Below, piece by piece: positions 34,559 through 44,060 of a DNA stretch of 64,000 nucleotides. The translations under genes were made by a program, and so were the position numbers. The DNA comes from an uncultured Lachnospiraceae bacterium (GTDB lineage: Bacteria; Bacillota; Clostridia; Lachnospirales; Lachnospiraceae). A model generated the notes under the pieces. It searched no databases, was not told where the DNA came from, and saw only the letters and a program-made list of their open reading frames with translations. Location of the stretch: the NCBI GenBank assembly GCA_902776305.1, contig CACYPS010000007.1, positions 24,288 to 88,287 of the forward strand. The letters run 5' to 3'. Position 1 is the first letter of the stretch, and each line of letters starts with the position of its first letter.

Positions 34559-36301
34559 ATGATGAATAAAAATACGCAGCGAATCGTAGTCGGGATCATC
34601 GCGGTCATTCTGGCAGTTATTATGATCCTGAGCCTTGTAGCGCCTGCAATGGCTGCTGAAGGAGAAGTGGCAGAGGATGTCATTCAGGCTGAAGAGGTCG
34701 TTCAGGAAGATGAGATTGTTCAGGCGGAAGAAACAGAGCCTGAAATCGAACCTGTTATGACAGAAGACGCTGCGGACGGCGATGTGGCGGGCGAAGCTGT
34801 GCCCGCACAGGAAGCCGCGGTCACAGAACAGACAGAAGGCACTGATACTGCGGAATCCGCCGCATCTGACAGTGCCTCGGATCAGAATGCAAATGTTTCG
34901 GCAGCTGGCACAGCTTCCGAAATTTCGCTTATGGCCTCTCAGAGCCAGGTCATACCGGAAGGTGTAAAAATCGGTGCTGTAAATGTATCCGGCATGAACA
35001 GGGAGCAGGCAGAGGCCGCTGTGAATGCCCATGTCGAGGAAATGCAGAATTCTGTGCTGACTGCCAGGGCAGACGGGCAGGAGATGTATATTGCAGTTAA
35101 AGATCTCGGCTTTACGTGGACGAACCAGAATGTGGTCTCCAAAGCACTCGGACTCGGGTGCAGAGGAAATATTCTTGAGAGATACAAGGTAAAGAAGGAT
35201 CTGGAAGCCAATGGAATCGAACTTCCGATTGAAAGAGAATTCAGCTCGGAGGCAATGCATTCGTTCATCTCGCAGTGCGCGGCTACCGCTAACCGGCTGC
35301 CTGTGGAAAACGACCTGCAGCTGAACGCCGACGGGACTCTTTCCGTCATCGACGGTGTGAACGGAGTTCAGGTTGATGAAGCGTCTTCCTACAGCGCCAT
35401 GGTCCTTTATATGAATACGGGTTGGAGAGGGGGAGAACCGGAATTTTCCCTCACAACGACGACACTTCCGCCCCAGAGAGATAAGGAACAGCTTGCACTG
35501 GTGAAGGATATAATCGGAACCGGTGACACGGACTATAACGGGAGCTCCGATTCGCGAATCCAGAACATCCTGAACGGGACGAGCCTTGTTTCCGGAATCG
35601 TACTTATGCCCGGCGAGCAGTTCTCATTGCTCGAGCATGTCGTACCTTTCACAGCGGAGAACGGCTATGCGCCCGCACCTTCCTACGCCGAGGGGTCGAT
35701 TGTAGACACGTACGGCGGCGGAATCTGTCAGGTATCGACGACTATTTATCTGGCAGTCCTTCAGGCGGAGCTTCAGGTGGACGAGAGATCGTGCCACTCC
35801 ATGATGGTTCAGTATATTGAGCCGTCCAAGGATGCGGCTATTTCCGAGGAAGGCGGTAAGGACCTTAAGTTCACGAACAACACCGCCACACCGATTTATC
35901 TGTACGGAACTGCGGCAGACGGAAAACTTCATTTTTCCATCTATGGCGTGGAAACACGTCCTGCAGGCAGGACGGTCAACTATATCAGCAATGTGCTGTC
36001 ACAGACCGACGTACAGTTCATATTTGTTGCAGATGAGAATCTTCCGGTCGGTACAGTAAGCCAGAGCGGCGATCCGCATATCGGATACGAAGCTGAGCTT
36101 TGGAAAGAGATCACGGAGAACGGTGAGACGACAAGAGAATGGGTCAATGAGAGCAGCTATCGGATGACGCCCATTACGTATACGATCGGAGTGCAAACGG
36201 ATGACGCAGGCCTGAAAGCTAATCTGATGGCAGCCATCGCTTCGGAGCAGCTGGATCAGGTGAACAGTATTCTGATCGGATCCGGGTTCAGTGTCGGATA
36301 A
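34559..36301 (+). CDS. VanW family protein with PG_binding_4 domain, secreted or anchored
   Basis: 580 residues. N-terminal signal or anchor segment (IVVGIIAVILAVIMILSLVAPAMAA), a disordered Glu/Ala-rich linker to about residue 130, a PG_binding_4-like region (VKIGAVNVSGMNREQAEAAV), then the VanW domain (GIVLMPGEQFSLLEHV, GGGICQVSTTIYLAVLQAEL, RSCHSMMVQYIEPSKDAAI). VanW proteins occur in some vancomycin-resistance clusters, but most Clostridial members stand alone and their biochemical role is unknown; a wall-associated function is likely. No van genes are nearby, so resistance should not be inferred. AAAGGAAG precedes the start. Confidence 0.88.
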   Translation: MMNKNTQRIVVGIIAVILAVIMILSLVAPAMAAEGEVAEDVIQAEEVVQEDEIVQAEETEPEIEPVMTEDAADGDVAGEAVPAQEAAVTEQTEGTDTAESAASDSASDQNANVSAAGTASEISLMASQSQVIPEGVKIGAVNVSGMNREQAEAAVNAHVEEMQNSVLTARADGQEMYIAVKDLGFTWTNQNVVSKALGLGCRGNILERYKVKKDLEANGIELPIEREFSSEAMHSFISQCAATANRLPVENDLQLNADGTLSVIDGVNGVQVDEASSYSAMVLYMNTGWRGGEPEFSLTTTTLPPQRDKEQLALVKDIIGTGDTDYNGSSDSRIQNILNGTSLVSGIVLMPGEQFSLLEHVVPFTAENGYAPAPSYAEGSIVDTYGGGICQVSTTIYLAVLQAELQVDERSCHSMMVQYIEPSKDAAISEEGGKDLKFTNNTATPIYLYGTAADGKLHFSIYGVETRPAGRTVNYISNVLSQTDVQFIFVADENLPVGTVSQSGDPHIGYEAELWKEITENGETTREWVNESSYRMTPITYTIGVQTDDAGLKANLMAAIASEQLDQVNSILIGSGFSVG

Positions 36302-36318
36302 ATTATAAGGAAGAACAG

Positions 36319-36885
36319 ATGACAGGCGAGATTTATGTGTTGAACAGCATCGCGTGCGATGCGACAAAATATCTGCTGGATCTGAAGAAGGGGGAACTTG
36401 AAGAGAAGTTCCCTCCTTTTTTCATGCATCTGACGGAAGTCTCCGTGAAAGAGGGAGAGGAGACTGCAAAGAAGATAGAAGGAATTCTCTCGGAACTGAA
36501 AAGATCTTCCGTCTATTGCAAGGAGATGGGAGAGGGCGGAATCCTGAATGCACTCTGGTATATGGCGGAAGCGTGTGCGACCGGATTCGAGATCGGTCTT
36601 AAGAAGATACCGATTGATCAGCAGACTGTGGAAGTCCTTGAGACGTATGATATAAATCCTTACTATGCGAAATCGCGCGGAACGTGGCTTGCGCTCACGA
36701 ATGATCCGGCGGGATTTGAGAGTGTGCTGCGCAGGGCGCAGATTCCTTACGGGAGAATCGGAACAGCCAACGATACAAAAAAGCGCACGATCCTCAACGG
36801 GGAGAGCGTGCGCTATCTTGACAGACCTCAGAGAGAGGAGCTGGAAAAACTGAATTGTGGGGGCGAGAGACCGGATCCGGCGTGA
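36319..36885 (+). CDS. AIR synthase C-terminal-like protein (HypE-type fold), function unknown
   Basis: 188 residues. A central GEGGILNALWYMAEACATGFEIGL resembles the glycine-rich GxGGL segment of the AIRS C-terminal domain, and the second half (RGTWLALTNDPAGFESVLRRAQIPYGRIG) follows the same family pattern (residue turn, then IPxxxIG). The N-terminal ATP-binding half of AIRS proteins is missing. It starts 17 bases after the VanW gene with AAGGAAG upstream. Its TGA stop lies inside the GAACGCC palindrome. No catalytic role can be assigned. Confidence 0.65.
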   Translation: MTGEIYVLNSIACDATKYLLDLKKGELEEKFPPFFMHLTEVSVKEGEETAKKIEGILSELKRSSVYCKEMGEGGILNALWYMAEACATGFEIGLKKIPIDQQTVEVLETYDINPYYAKSRGTWLALTNDPAGFESVLRRAQIPYGRIGTANDTKKRTILNGESVRYLDRPQREELEKLNCGGERPDPA

Positions 36886-36899
36886 ACGCCGAGGCGTTC
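36884..36899. repeat. GAACGCC palindrome, copy 1
   Basis: GAACGCC-GA-GGCGTTC, followed by TTG. It contains the last two bases of the TGA stop of the AIRS-like gene and lies between that gene and the convergent histidine kinase. Other copies are at 48534, 56667 and 57469. Confidence 0.85.
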
Positions 36900-36943
36900 T
36901 TGATGCGGTACGGACGCTTTCGAGAGGTCTTGTCGAAGCCGCG

Positions 36944-38350
36944 TCACGCCAGATCCAATGTGAATGCGAATTCTGTGCCCACGTTCTCGGTACTGACCAC
37001 GGTGATGGTCTGGTCGTGAGCGGTAATGATATCTTTTACGATGGACAGTCCGAGGCCGGTCCCCTTTCGGTCACGACCGCGGGAGATATCGTCTTTAAAA
37101 AACCGGTCCCAGATCTTCGGGAGAGAATCCTTGGGGATTCCGCAGCCCTCATCCTTGACAGAAATGTGACATTTGTTGTGGCGGATCGTCGTTTCGACTT
37201 TGATCTGCGTGTTTCTCTCACTGAATTTTACCGCGTTGTCGAGCAGGTTATAGATGACCTGCTCGATTTTTTCTTTGTCGGCATGCACCTGGAGGGAGGT
37301 GCCGGTAAGAATGAGATTGATGGTGATCTTCTTCTTCCTGCAGCTGCCCTCGAACACGGAAATGATCCTTTTCAGCATCTCGTTGATATCGAAATCCGAG
37401 TAATTCAGGGAGACCTTGCCTGCGCTGAGTGTATTCAACTCCAGAATGGACTTGGTCAGTTTGTCAAGACGATCCGTTTCCTGAGAGATGATGCCCAGAT
37501 ATTTGCCGTGAAGCTCCGGCGGAATTGTCCCGTCCATCATGGCTTCGGTGAATCCCTTGATGGAAGTCAGAGGAGAGCGGAAGTCATGACTGACATTTGA
37601 TATGAAGTTTTTCTGATAGTCGTTGTTTTTGCGGAGCTCGCCTGCCATCAGGTTGAGGGTGTCGGCCAGATAGCCCATCTCATCGTGACTATGGACGTCG
37701 ATCTTGTGGTTCAGGTTGCCGCGTGCGAATTCCCCGGCACCGTAATTGATCCTGCCAAGAGGTCTGTAAACGTAGTACCAGAAGGCAAAAAGCAGAAGCA
37801 GCGAGAGAATGAAGTTGACAAAAGCGATAATTTCCATTCTGTGGACAAGTATGGAGGTAAGTCTGTTCAGATTGTCCATGGGAAGCGAGAGGGAGATGTA
37901 ACCTCTGATTTTCACTCCGCGCGTCATCGGGTAGATAACGCTCAGCATGTCTTTGTTATACTGATTGTAGAAAGTACTTACCTCGTAGAACTTGGGTCCG
38001 AAGCGAAGATAGTCGAAATTTCGGATCACATGGGGGTTTTCCGTATTGAGCTTTGTCTCTGTGTTTATGAGCTCCCGCCCTTCCGGATCGATCACGCGGA
38101 TGGAGGCCTCGTTGGCGTATGCAACCAGGGTCAGCGTGTCGTATAGGTCGTTCAGAACGGCGTCGCTTTCAAAATATCTGCCGCTCTGACTCTCCGCAAT
38201 GTTCGTAGCCTCCGAGTACAGTTCTCTGGCCTTGTGCAAAATGAGCTCGTTGAGCACGAGCTGCCGGCCTAACGTTGAGACGACGAGGAGCGACAGCACA
38301 GCGAGGATTGCATATGTGATTAAGTACTTAGTTAAAAGGGAAACTTTCAT
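36944..38350 (-). CDS. Sensor histidine kinase
   Basis: 468 residues. Two membrane helices (about 7-28 and 173-195) enclose an extracellular sensor domain; then HAMP (YRPLGRINYGAGEFARGNL), HisKA with the phosphorylated histidine H255 in SNVSHDFRSPLTSIKGF, and HATPase (N box NLLDNAVKFS, G1 DEGCGIP, G2 GTGLGLSIV). PhoR/WalK-like layout without a PAS domain. Partner of the response regulator encoded 9 bases upstream. The signal cannot be inferred. Confidence 0.93.
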   Translation of the reverse strand: MKVSLLTKYLITYAILAVLSLLVVSTLGRQLVLNELILHKARELYSEATNIAESQSGRYFESDAVLNDLYDTLTLVAYANEASIRVIDPEGRELINTETKLNTENPHVIRNFDYLRFGPKFYEVSTFYNQYNKDMLSVIYPMTRGVKIRGYISLSLPMDNLNRLTSILVHRMEIIAFVNFILSLLLLFAFWYYVYRPLGRINYGAGEFARGNLNHKIDVHSHDEMGYLADTLNLMAGELRKNNDYQKNFISNVSHDFRSPLTSIKGFTEAMMDGTIPPELHGKYLGIISQETDRLDKLTKSILELNTLSAGKVSLNYSDFDINEMLKRIISVFEGSCRKKKITINLILTGTSLQVHADKEKIEQVIYNLLDNAVKFSERNTQIKVETTIRHNKCHISVKDEGCGIPKDSLPKIWDRFFKDDISRGRDRKGTGLGLSIVKDIITAHDQTITVVSTENVGTEFAFTLDLA

Positions 38351-38359
38351 ATGCAGTCA

Positions 38360-39070
38360 TCATCCCTGTCTCACTTCGAATTTATAACCTATTCCCCAGA
38401 CGGTACGGATCGCCCAGTTATCCTGATCTTTTATCTTTTCCCTGAGACGCTTGATGTGTACGTCGACGGTCCTGGTATCGCCCACATATTCATAGCCCCA
38501 TATGTGGTCCAGAAGCTGCTCTCTTGTAAATACCTGATTCGGCTGGGAAGCCAGAAAATACAGCAGCTCCAGCTCCTTCGGAGGCATTACCAGTTCCTTT
38601 CCGTTGTAGATGACGGAATAGTTTGTCCTGTTCACAATGAGATTCGGATATTCGGCGACTTTGGCTCCGACTGCGACCGGAGTCTGAACTTCCGGTGTCG
38701 CGCGGTAACGGCGCAGCACCGCTTTTACCCTTGCTACCATTTCCTTGGAGTCAAAAGGCTTGATAATGTAATCATCCGCACCCAGTTCGAGCCCCAGGAC
38801 TTTGTCAAATGTCTCGCCCTTCGCAGACAGCATGATGATAGGGGTGTCTTTTTTGGCTCTCACTTCGCGGCATACCTGATAGCCATCCTTGCCGGGCAGC
38901 ATGAGGTCGAGCAGGATCAGATTGGGTTGGAAGGATTCAAAGAGTTCCAGCGCTTCCTCGCCGTCCTCGGCAATTTTCGTCTCAAACATTTCCTTTTCAA
39001 GATACAGCGATATAAGTTCTGCAATATAATTATCGTCGTCAACGATAAGAATTTTTTGTTTTGCAGCCAT
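38360..39070 (-). CDS. OmpR/PhoB-family response regulator
   Basis: 236 residues. Receiver domain with the acidic pocket DDD at 11-13, phosphoacceptor D55 in LILLDLMLPGKDGY and lysine in IIKPF, then a winged-helix domain (FTREQLLDHIWGYEYVGDTRTVDVHIKRLREKI). It binds DNA when phosphorylated by the kinase downstream. AAGGGA precedes the start; it lies 43 bases after mutS2, so mutS2-regulator-kinase may form one unit. Confidence 0.95.
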   Translation of the reverse strand: MAAKQKILIVDDDNYIAELISLYLEKEMFETKIAEDGEEALELFESFQPNLILLDLMLPGKDGYQVCREVRAKKDTPIIMLSAKGETFDKVLGLELGADDYIIKPFDSKEMVARVKAVLRRYRATPEVQTPVAVGAKVAEYPNLIVNRTNYSVIYNGKELVMPPKELELLYFLASQPNQVFTREQLLDHIWGYEYVGDTRTVDVHIKRLREKIKDQDNWAIRTVWGIGYKFEVRQG

Positions 39071-39113
39071 TGTTATCCCTTCTTTCTAAGCGTAGTGGTA
39101 CATGACGAAAGCA

Positions 39114-41489
39114 TTATTTCAGTTCTGCTATGGTCACGCCTGCGTCACCTTCGCCGTATTCACCAAGGCGGAATGACTTAACATGTTTGTTTTTCTTGAG
39201 ATATTTCTGAACGCCCTGTCTCAGTTTTCCGGTACCCTTGCCGTGCACGATCCGTACACTCGGAAGATGTGCGAGGGCAGCGTTGTCGATGAACTTGTCG
39301 AGTTCCATGCACGCCTCGTCGACCGTCATACCGAGGAGATTGATTTCCGTGGTCGCCGTGGAAGATTTTTCCATGCGCAGTTTTCCGGTGGAAGACTTTT
39401 TAACACCCGGAGCTTTAATGTCGGTCTCGTCGATTTTCTCCAGATCCGACAGTTTTACTTTCGTCCTCATGATTCCGAGGGTGACGAACAGATAGCCCTT
39501 TGAATCCGGGAGTGAACTGACAGTGCCTTTCAGATTCAGACTGATGACTTTGACCGCATCTCCGATCTTGATGTCTTTTGCGCTCAGTGTTCCGGATTTT
39601 GTCTCGGCATTTCCCAGATCGCCGATGTTCTTGTTCATATCACCGATGCGGTTCCTGAGGTTCTGGCGCTCTTTCTCCATCTCCTTGCCGGAGGCTATGC
39701 CGCCGTGCTTTGCGAAATAGGAGATCGTTTTGTCTGCATAGTCCTTGGCATCCTGAAGGATTTTGCGGGCTTCCATGGATGACTCGGCTATGAGCTTTTT
39801 CTTCTGCTCTTCGAGATGAGTTTTCTGATACTCGAGATCTTTTTTGAGCTTTTCGATTTCGCGGCTCGTGCGTTCGGCCTCTTCCTTCTCGCGCTCCAGA
39901 CTCATGCGCTTGGCTTCGAGATCGGAGATGACATCTTCAAATGATTCCTGTTGGTCTGTAAGCAGATTTTTGGCGTCCTCGATAATATATTCGGACAATC
40001 CTATTTTGCGTGATATTGCAAATGCATTACTCTTTCCCGGTACGCCGATCAGCAGACGATAGGTCGGGGAAAGCGTTGCGACGTCAAATTCGCAGGAGGC
40101 GTTTTCGACGCCCGGCGTTTTCAGCGCATATACTTTGATTTCACTGTAGTGCGTTGTGGCGACGGTTCGCACTCCTCTTTGGTGCAGACTGTCCAGAATA
40201 GCGACAGCGAGCGCAGCGCCTTCCGTGGGATCGGTGCCTGCTCCGAGCTCGTCGAAGAGACACAGGCAGTTCTCGTCAGCCTTATCAAGGAAATTGACGA
40301 TATTGGTCATGTGTGACGAGAAGGTCGAAAGGCTTTGTTCGATACTCTGCTCGTCACCGATGTCTGCATAGACTTCCTCGAACAGGGCAACACGGCTGCG
40401 GTCCGCAGTCGGTATATGCAGACCGGAGAGCGCCATAAGCTCCAGAAGTCCTGTTGTCTTCAGGGTGACTGTCTTTCCTCCGGTGTTCGGACCTGTGATG
40501 ACGAGAAGGTCAAAGTCTTCTCCCAGGCGTATATCGATCGGGACGACTTTTTTCTTGTCGATCAGCGGGTGCCTTGCCTTTCTAAGATCGATTATTCCTT
40601 CCGTGTTAATGATCGGCTTTGTGGCGTTCATCGAGAGTGCGAGAGAGGCGCGGGCAAATATAAAGTCGAGCTGCGTCATGATCTCATAGTCGTATCGGAT
40701 CTGCCCGCCGTATTCGGCGAGCATTTCGGATAGCTTTGCGAGTATGACTTCGATTTCCTTCTCTTCCTCGATCTCCAGCTCGCGGATGTCATTGTTCAGT
40801 TTCACGACGGAGGCAGGTTCTACAAATACCGTGTTACCGGAAGAGCTCATGTCATGAACGATGCCGGCGACATTTGCGCGGTGCTCTGACTTGACCGGGA
40901 TACAGTATCTTCCGTCTCTTGTTGTGACCAGGGCATCCTGGAGATAGTCCTTCGCGTGGGCTGCGATGATGCGGTTCAGCTCCGAATGGATCCTTTCGCC
41001 CGCTGCTTTGATATTTCTTCTGATCTGACGCAGCTTCGGTGAAGCGTTATCACTGATTTCCTCTTCGGAGAGGATGCATCTGCGGATTTCGGATGTGGCC
41101 TGCGTGAGCGGCTCCAGCCCGTTAAAGAGAGGCGTCAGAATGTCATCGGGCGTATCCTCTCTTTCTTTTCTGCCGTATGCGCGGACGAGCCCTGCATTTT
41201 CAAGAAGCTTGGCGATTTCCAGAATCTCACGTATACCAAGAGCGGAACCGAGTTCGAGTCTCAGGAGAGACGGACGAACGTCGTATGTGTTCCCGAAAGA
41301 GATGCTGCCTTTGGCAAATACACGCCCGACCGCCGCCGCTGTCTCCTCCTGCAGCGTGTTGATTTCGGATATATCCATGAGTGGCGTGAGGGCATGACAT
41401 AAGGCCTTCCCGGGAGCGGATGTCGCGCGATCCTCGAGAAGACTCACAATTTTATCGTATTCCAATGTATGTAATGCTTTTTCATTCAT
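39114..41489 (-). CDS. mutS2: Endonuclease MutS2
   Basis: 791 residues, full length. MutS-type clamp and ATPase: Walker A TGPNTGGKTVTLKT, LCLFDELGAGTDPTEGAALAVAI, TTHYSEIK; a long coiled coil (about 520-600) and the C-terminal Smr domain with LLGMTVDEACMELDKFID and VRIVHGKGTGKLR. MutS2 suppresses recombination and, in Firmicutes, helps rescue collided ribosomes. It lacks the mismatch-recognition domain of MutS. First gene of the minus-strand unit. Confidence 0.97.
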   Translation of the reverse strand: MNEKALHTLEYDKIVSLLEDRATSAPGKALCHALTPLMDISEINTLQEETAAAVGRVFAKGSISFGNTYDVRPSLLRLELGSALGIREILEIAKLLENAGLVRAYGRKEREDTPDDILTPLFNGLEPLTQATSEIRRCILSEEEISDNASPKLRQIRRNIKAAGERIHSELNRIIAAHAKDYLQDALVTTRDGRYCIPVKSEHRANVAGIVHDMSSSGNTVFVEPASVVKLNNDIRELEIEEEKEIEVILAKLSEMLAEYGGQIRYDYEIMTQLDFIFARASLALSMNATKPIINTEGIIDLRKARHPLIDKKKVVPIDIRLGEDFDLLVITGPNTGGKTVTLKTTGLLELMALSGLHIPTADRSRVALFEEVYADIGDEQSIEQSLSTFSSHMTNIVNFLDKADENCLCLFDELGAGTDPTEGAALAVAILDSLHQRGVRTVATTHYSEIKVYALKTPGVENASCEFDVATLSPTYRLLIGVPGKSNAFAISRKIGLSEYIIEDAKNLLTDQQESFEDVISDLEAKRMSLEREKEEAERTSREIEKLKKDLEYQKTHLEEQKKKLIAESSMEARKILQDAKDYADKTISYFAKHGGIASGKEMEKERQNLRNRIGDMNKNIGDLGNAETKSGTLSAKDIKIGDAVKVISLNLKGTVSSLPDSKGYLFVTLGIMRTKVKLSDLEKIDETDIKAPGVKKSSTGKLRMEKSSTATTEINLLGMTVDEACMELDKFIDNAALAHLPSVRIVHGKGTGKLRQGVQKYLKKNKHVKSFRLGEYGEGDAGVTIAELK

Positions 41490-41645
41490 ATATCTATTCT
41501 ACCTTAAAGTTTGTGCGGTGGAAAGATAACAGATTCAAAAATGATTCATAAAATGTTCATATGTAGTTGATAAAATGAGCAGGAATGCATAAGTAGTTTT
41601 GTCCGTATTAATCAACTGAAATTTGATTTTGACAAGTGTGACGCT

Positions 41646-43265
41646 ATGAATCCAGATGAAATGAAAGGCATGCGGGATGAACAAAGTGCTCAGGAAAATG
41701 AAGAGTACTCTTTTCTGAATGAGACAGTGAAAAATCCCCCAATCGATTTTCAGAAAATATTTATGAAGATAATCGCCATAGCAGGCGCAGCAATTCTCTT
41801 CGGAGTTATCGCGGCGCTTGCTTTTTATGTCGTTCTGAGCTGGAGAAACAGCACAAGTCCGAACCCTGTCACTATACCCTCAGATGAGCATCCTGTTCAG
41901 ACCGTCGTCGGCAGTATTACCGGCAATGGCGCACAGAACGGGGAGATAGGCGGATCCGGTGAAAATGCAGTCGGTGCGTCCGACACAAAAGGAGATAAGA
42001 AGAATGCCGGGGGTACGGTGCCCGGGGGAAACAGTGCAAACGGAAATGACGCCGGAAACGGTCAGTTGACAGGTAACGGCGCGGATCCGGAAGCAAATAT
42101 ACCGGACAGTCAGGAAGCAGGAACGGAAGGCAACAATGCGGCAGGTGCCGCTCCCGCCACTCCGACCCCCACGCCGACAGAAGAAGAGCTTGACCGGGAA
42201 GCGCTCGCTGCATACGCGCGGGTACAGTCGAAACTTCGCGGAATAGCGGATGAGGCAATGAAATCTGTCGTGACAGTCACCGGCGTTACTGCCGATGACG
42301 AGTGGTTCGATATTACCAATGTGGGCAGCAATGCTGCCAGCGGTCTCATAGTGGCGGATAACAGTGTGAGTTATCTTGTACTGACTGATATAGATGTCAT
42401 CGAGTCTGCCGAGAAGATTGCCGTAACTTTGCCGGACGGATCGGTCGTAGAGGCTTCTTTCCAGAAAAAGGATCCTGTCACAGGTCTCTGCGTGATAAGC
42501 ATTCCCAGAGACAAGATTGCGAGACAGGCAAGGAACAGCCTCAGCGTGGCAACACTTGGGAATTCTTATAATGTGAATACCGGCGATACCGTCTTGGCGG
42601 TGGGAGCACCGATGGGAGCGGCAGGGACATTTGCATGCGGAGGAGTTGTCTCCCTCACGGGTTCCGTTGAAATCGTAGACGGTGAATACAGACTTATTAC
42701 GACAGATATGTACGGCGGAAAGTCCGGCAGCGGCATCCTCATTAACATGGACGGTGAGGTAGTCGGGATTATTGAGCAGGAGTATGCGAGTGACGATCAT
42801 CACTCGATCACTGCTATCCCGATTTCTCCGCTTAAGAGTCTGATTGAGAAACTTTCCAACAATTCCGCACTTTCCTATATCGGGATCCACGGTCTTGATA
42901 TTTCCGAGAAGGCAGCGGAGGCGCAGGATATTCCGTCAGGTGTTTACGTGAGTTCTGTGGAGGAGGATTCGCCGGCTCTGCAGGCAGGCTTACAGCCGGG
43001 GGATATCATCACATCGGTGGGGCTCGGATCTTCTGTCACGCTCCGGTCGCTTCATGAGAATATCATGAACCGCTCGCCGGGCGACAATGTTGAGGTGACA
43101 GTGATGCGGCAGGGATCGTCGAAGTATGCCGAGTTCGATTTTGTGATCACGATTGGGGAGCTGCCTGAGGTGACGGAGAGTGAGAGCGCTGCTTCGGAGG
43201 AGAGGGAGGCAGAGGATGCTTCAAAGTCGGATGAGAGTGGGGAGACGGAGAGTAGTGCGGCGTGA
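41646..43265 (+). CDS. HtrA/DegP-like membrane protein with degenerate protease site
   Basis: 539 residues. Cytoplasmic N-terminus, one membrane helix (about 40-65), a Gly/Asn-rich linker, a trypsin-like domain from about 195, a PDZ domain (VYVSSVEEDSPALQAGLQPGDIITSVG) and an acidic Ser/Glu tail. By alignment to the family pattern, the catalytic histidine of TNxHVV is D250 (LTDIDV), the aspartate of DLAVL is replaced by G280 (TGLCVI), and the serine is kept at S360 (GKSGSG). It is therefore probably a pseudoprotease that binds rather than cleaves unfolded or wall proteins. The start is weakly supported. The repeat region begins 1 base after its stop. Confidence 0.88.
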   Translation: MNPDEMKGMRDEQSAQENEEYSFLNETVKNPPIDFQKIFMKIIAIAGAAILFGVIAALAFYVVLSWRNSTSPNPVTIPSDEHPVQTVVGSITGNGAQNGEIGGSGENAVGASDTKGDKKNAGGTVPGGNSANGNDAGNGQLTGNGADPEANIPDSQEAGTEGNNAAGAAPATPTPTPTEEELDREALAAYARVQSKLRGIADEAMKSVVTVTGVTADDEWFDITNVGSNAASGLIVADNSVSYLVLTDIDVIESAEKIAVTLPDGSVVEASFQKKDPVTGLCVISIPRDKIARQARNSLSVATLGNSYNVNTGDTVLAVGAPMGAAGTFACGGVVSLTGSVEIVDGEYRLITTDMYGGKSGSGILINMDGEVVGIIEQEYASDDHHSITAIPISPLKSLIEKLSNNSALSYIGIHGLDISEKAAEAQDIPSGVYVSSVEEDSPALQAGLQPGDIITSVGLGSSVTLRSLHENIMNRSPGDNVEVTVMRQGSSKYAEFDFVITIGELPEVTESESAASEEREAEDASKSDESGETESSAA

Positions 43266-43266
43266 T

Positions 43267-43425
43267 GTTACTATTCAGCTGAGTTTCAGAAAATACATGA
43301 CCTACGGCAGCGGTATACATATTCATCGGTAAACTCTTGTCCTGCCTTGCGAAATCAAAAATCATATCTGCACTCTGTGTTCCCGCGTGTCGCTGATGCA
43401 TACAATTGGTCGGACAGAGCGCAAT
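43267..43425 (-). repeat. Truncated copy of the 257-bp element
   Basis: Begins GTTACTATTCAGCTG one base after the stop of the HtrA-like gene, runs through one arm and the centre (GCACTCTGTGTTCCCGCG), and ends in a decayed version of the inner repeat (GGACAGAGCGCAAT). The second arm is missing. Confidence 0.8.
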
Positions 43426-43435
43426 GAGAAAAGAT

Positions 43436-43692
43436 GTTACTATTCAGCCGGCTTTTATGATATGCATGACCTACGGCAGCGGTATACATATTCATCGGTA
43501 AACTCTTGTCCTGCCATGCGAAACGAAAAACTATAACTGCACTCTGTGTTCCCGCGTGTCGCTTACAGCATACACTTGGTCACACAGAGTGCAATAGTTT
43601 TTGTTTCTCGGCAGGACTGCGAATGTTTACCGCTTGAATAGTATACCGCTTGCCTTAGTTCTGGCTATTAAATGAAGCAGCTGGATAGTAAC
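43436..43692 (-). repeat. 257-bp near-palindromic repeat element, copy 2
   Basis: Same length as copy 1 and inverted relative to it, as shown by the central loop (CCCGCGTGTCGCTTACAGCA here, its complement in copy 1). Inner arms TGCACTCTGTGT and ACACAGAGTGCA are perfect; outer ends are GTTACTATTCAGCCGG and CAGCTGGATAGTAAC. No ORF or obvious target-site duplication. Confidence 0.85.
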
Positions 43693-43815
43693 ATGAGGTG
43701 AAGAGAGAGCAGCCGAATGGTAGGATGAGGCGAGAGAGCAGTCGAATAGCAACAGGGGGTGAAAGAAGAACGCCGAATAGTAGGATGAAGCGAGAGAAGA
43801 ACACCGAATGCTAAG
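43677..43815 (-). repeat. Degenerate ~30-bp tandem repeats after element copy 2
   Basis: Units start at 43677, 43709, 43738, 43768 and 43799. Each has a form of GCAGCCGAATGGTA followed by a GATGAGGCGAGAGA-like stretch. They look like the element's outer end iterated and diverged. Confidence 0.7.
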
Positions 43816-43823
43816 AATGGCTC

Positions 43824-43852
43824 TTGACAGAATTGGGATTGATGTAGATACT
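43824..43852 (+). promoter_or_regulatory. Promoter upstream of yhaM
   Basis: TTGACA (43824-43829) and GATACT (43847-43852), spacer 17. It gives a leader of about 200 bases before the yhaM start. Confidence 0.7.
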
Positions 43853-43922
43853 GTGTTAGGAAATATTCAGTTTATCTTATAAATCAGATACAAGTGAGCA
43901 GAGCGGAAGATTCCTTGCACTC

Positions 43923-44002
43923 TGCGCGGCAAGGCAAGAACGCCGGAGGCGGATAGGGAGACGTCGGCTTACGCTGACTTGGATTCCGTGCCGGGCCGCG
44001 CA
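43923..44002 (+). ncRNA. Structured 5' leader of yhaM
   Basis: Nested pairing is visible: TGCGCGGC (43923-43930) with GCCGCGCA (43995-44002), CCGG (43943-43946) with CCGG (43991-43994), CGGA (43950-43953) with TCCG (43985-43988), and a terminal hairpin GTCGGC-TTAC-GCTGAC (43963-43978). I do not recognise it as a known riboswitch class. It contains a half copy of the GAACGCC palindrome (CAAGAACGCC). Confidence 0.55.
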
Positions 44003-44060
44003 AGCGGTACTTGAATGATATTATTCACTGTGCAAAATATGCACTTAGAAATGGAGAATT

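Noticed and set aside
34559-36301. Vancomycin resistance determinant
   Set aside because: VanW-domain proteins are common in Clostridia without resistance, and no vanHAX-type genes are present.
36857-37600. A plus-strand frame of 247 codons over the histidine kinase 3' end
   Set aside because: It is antisense to the kinase ATPase domain, with no plausible start or domain.
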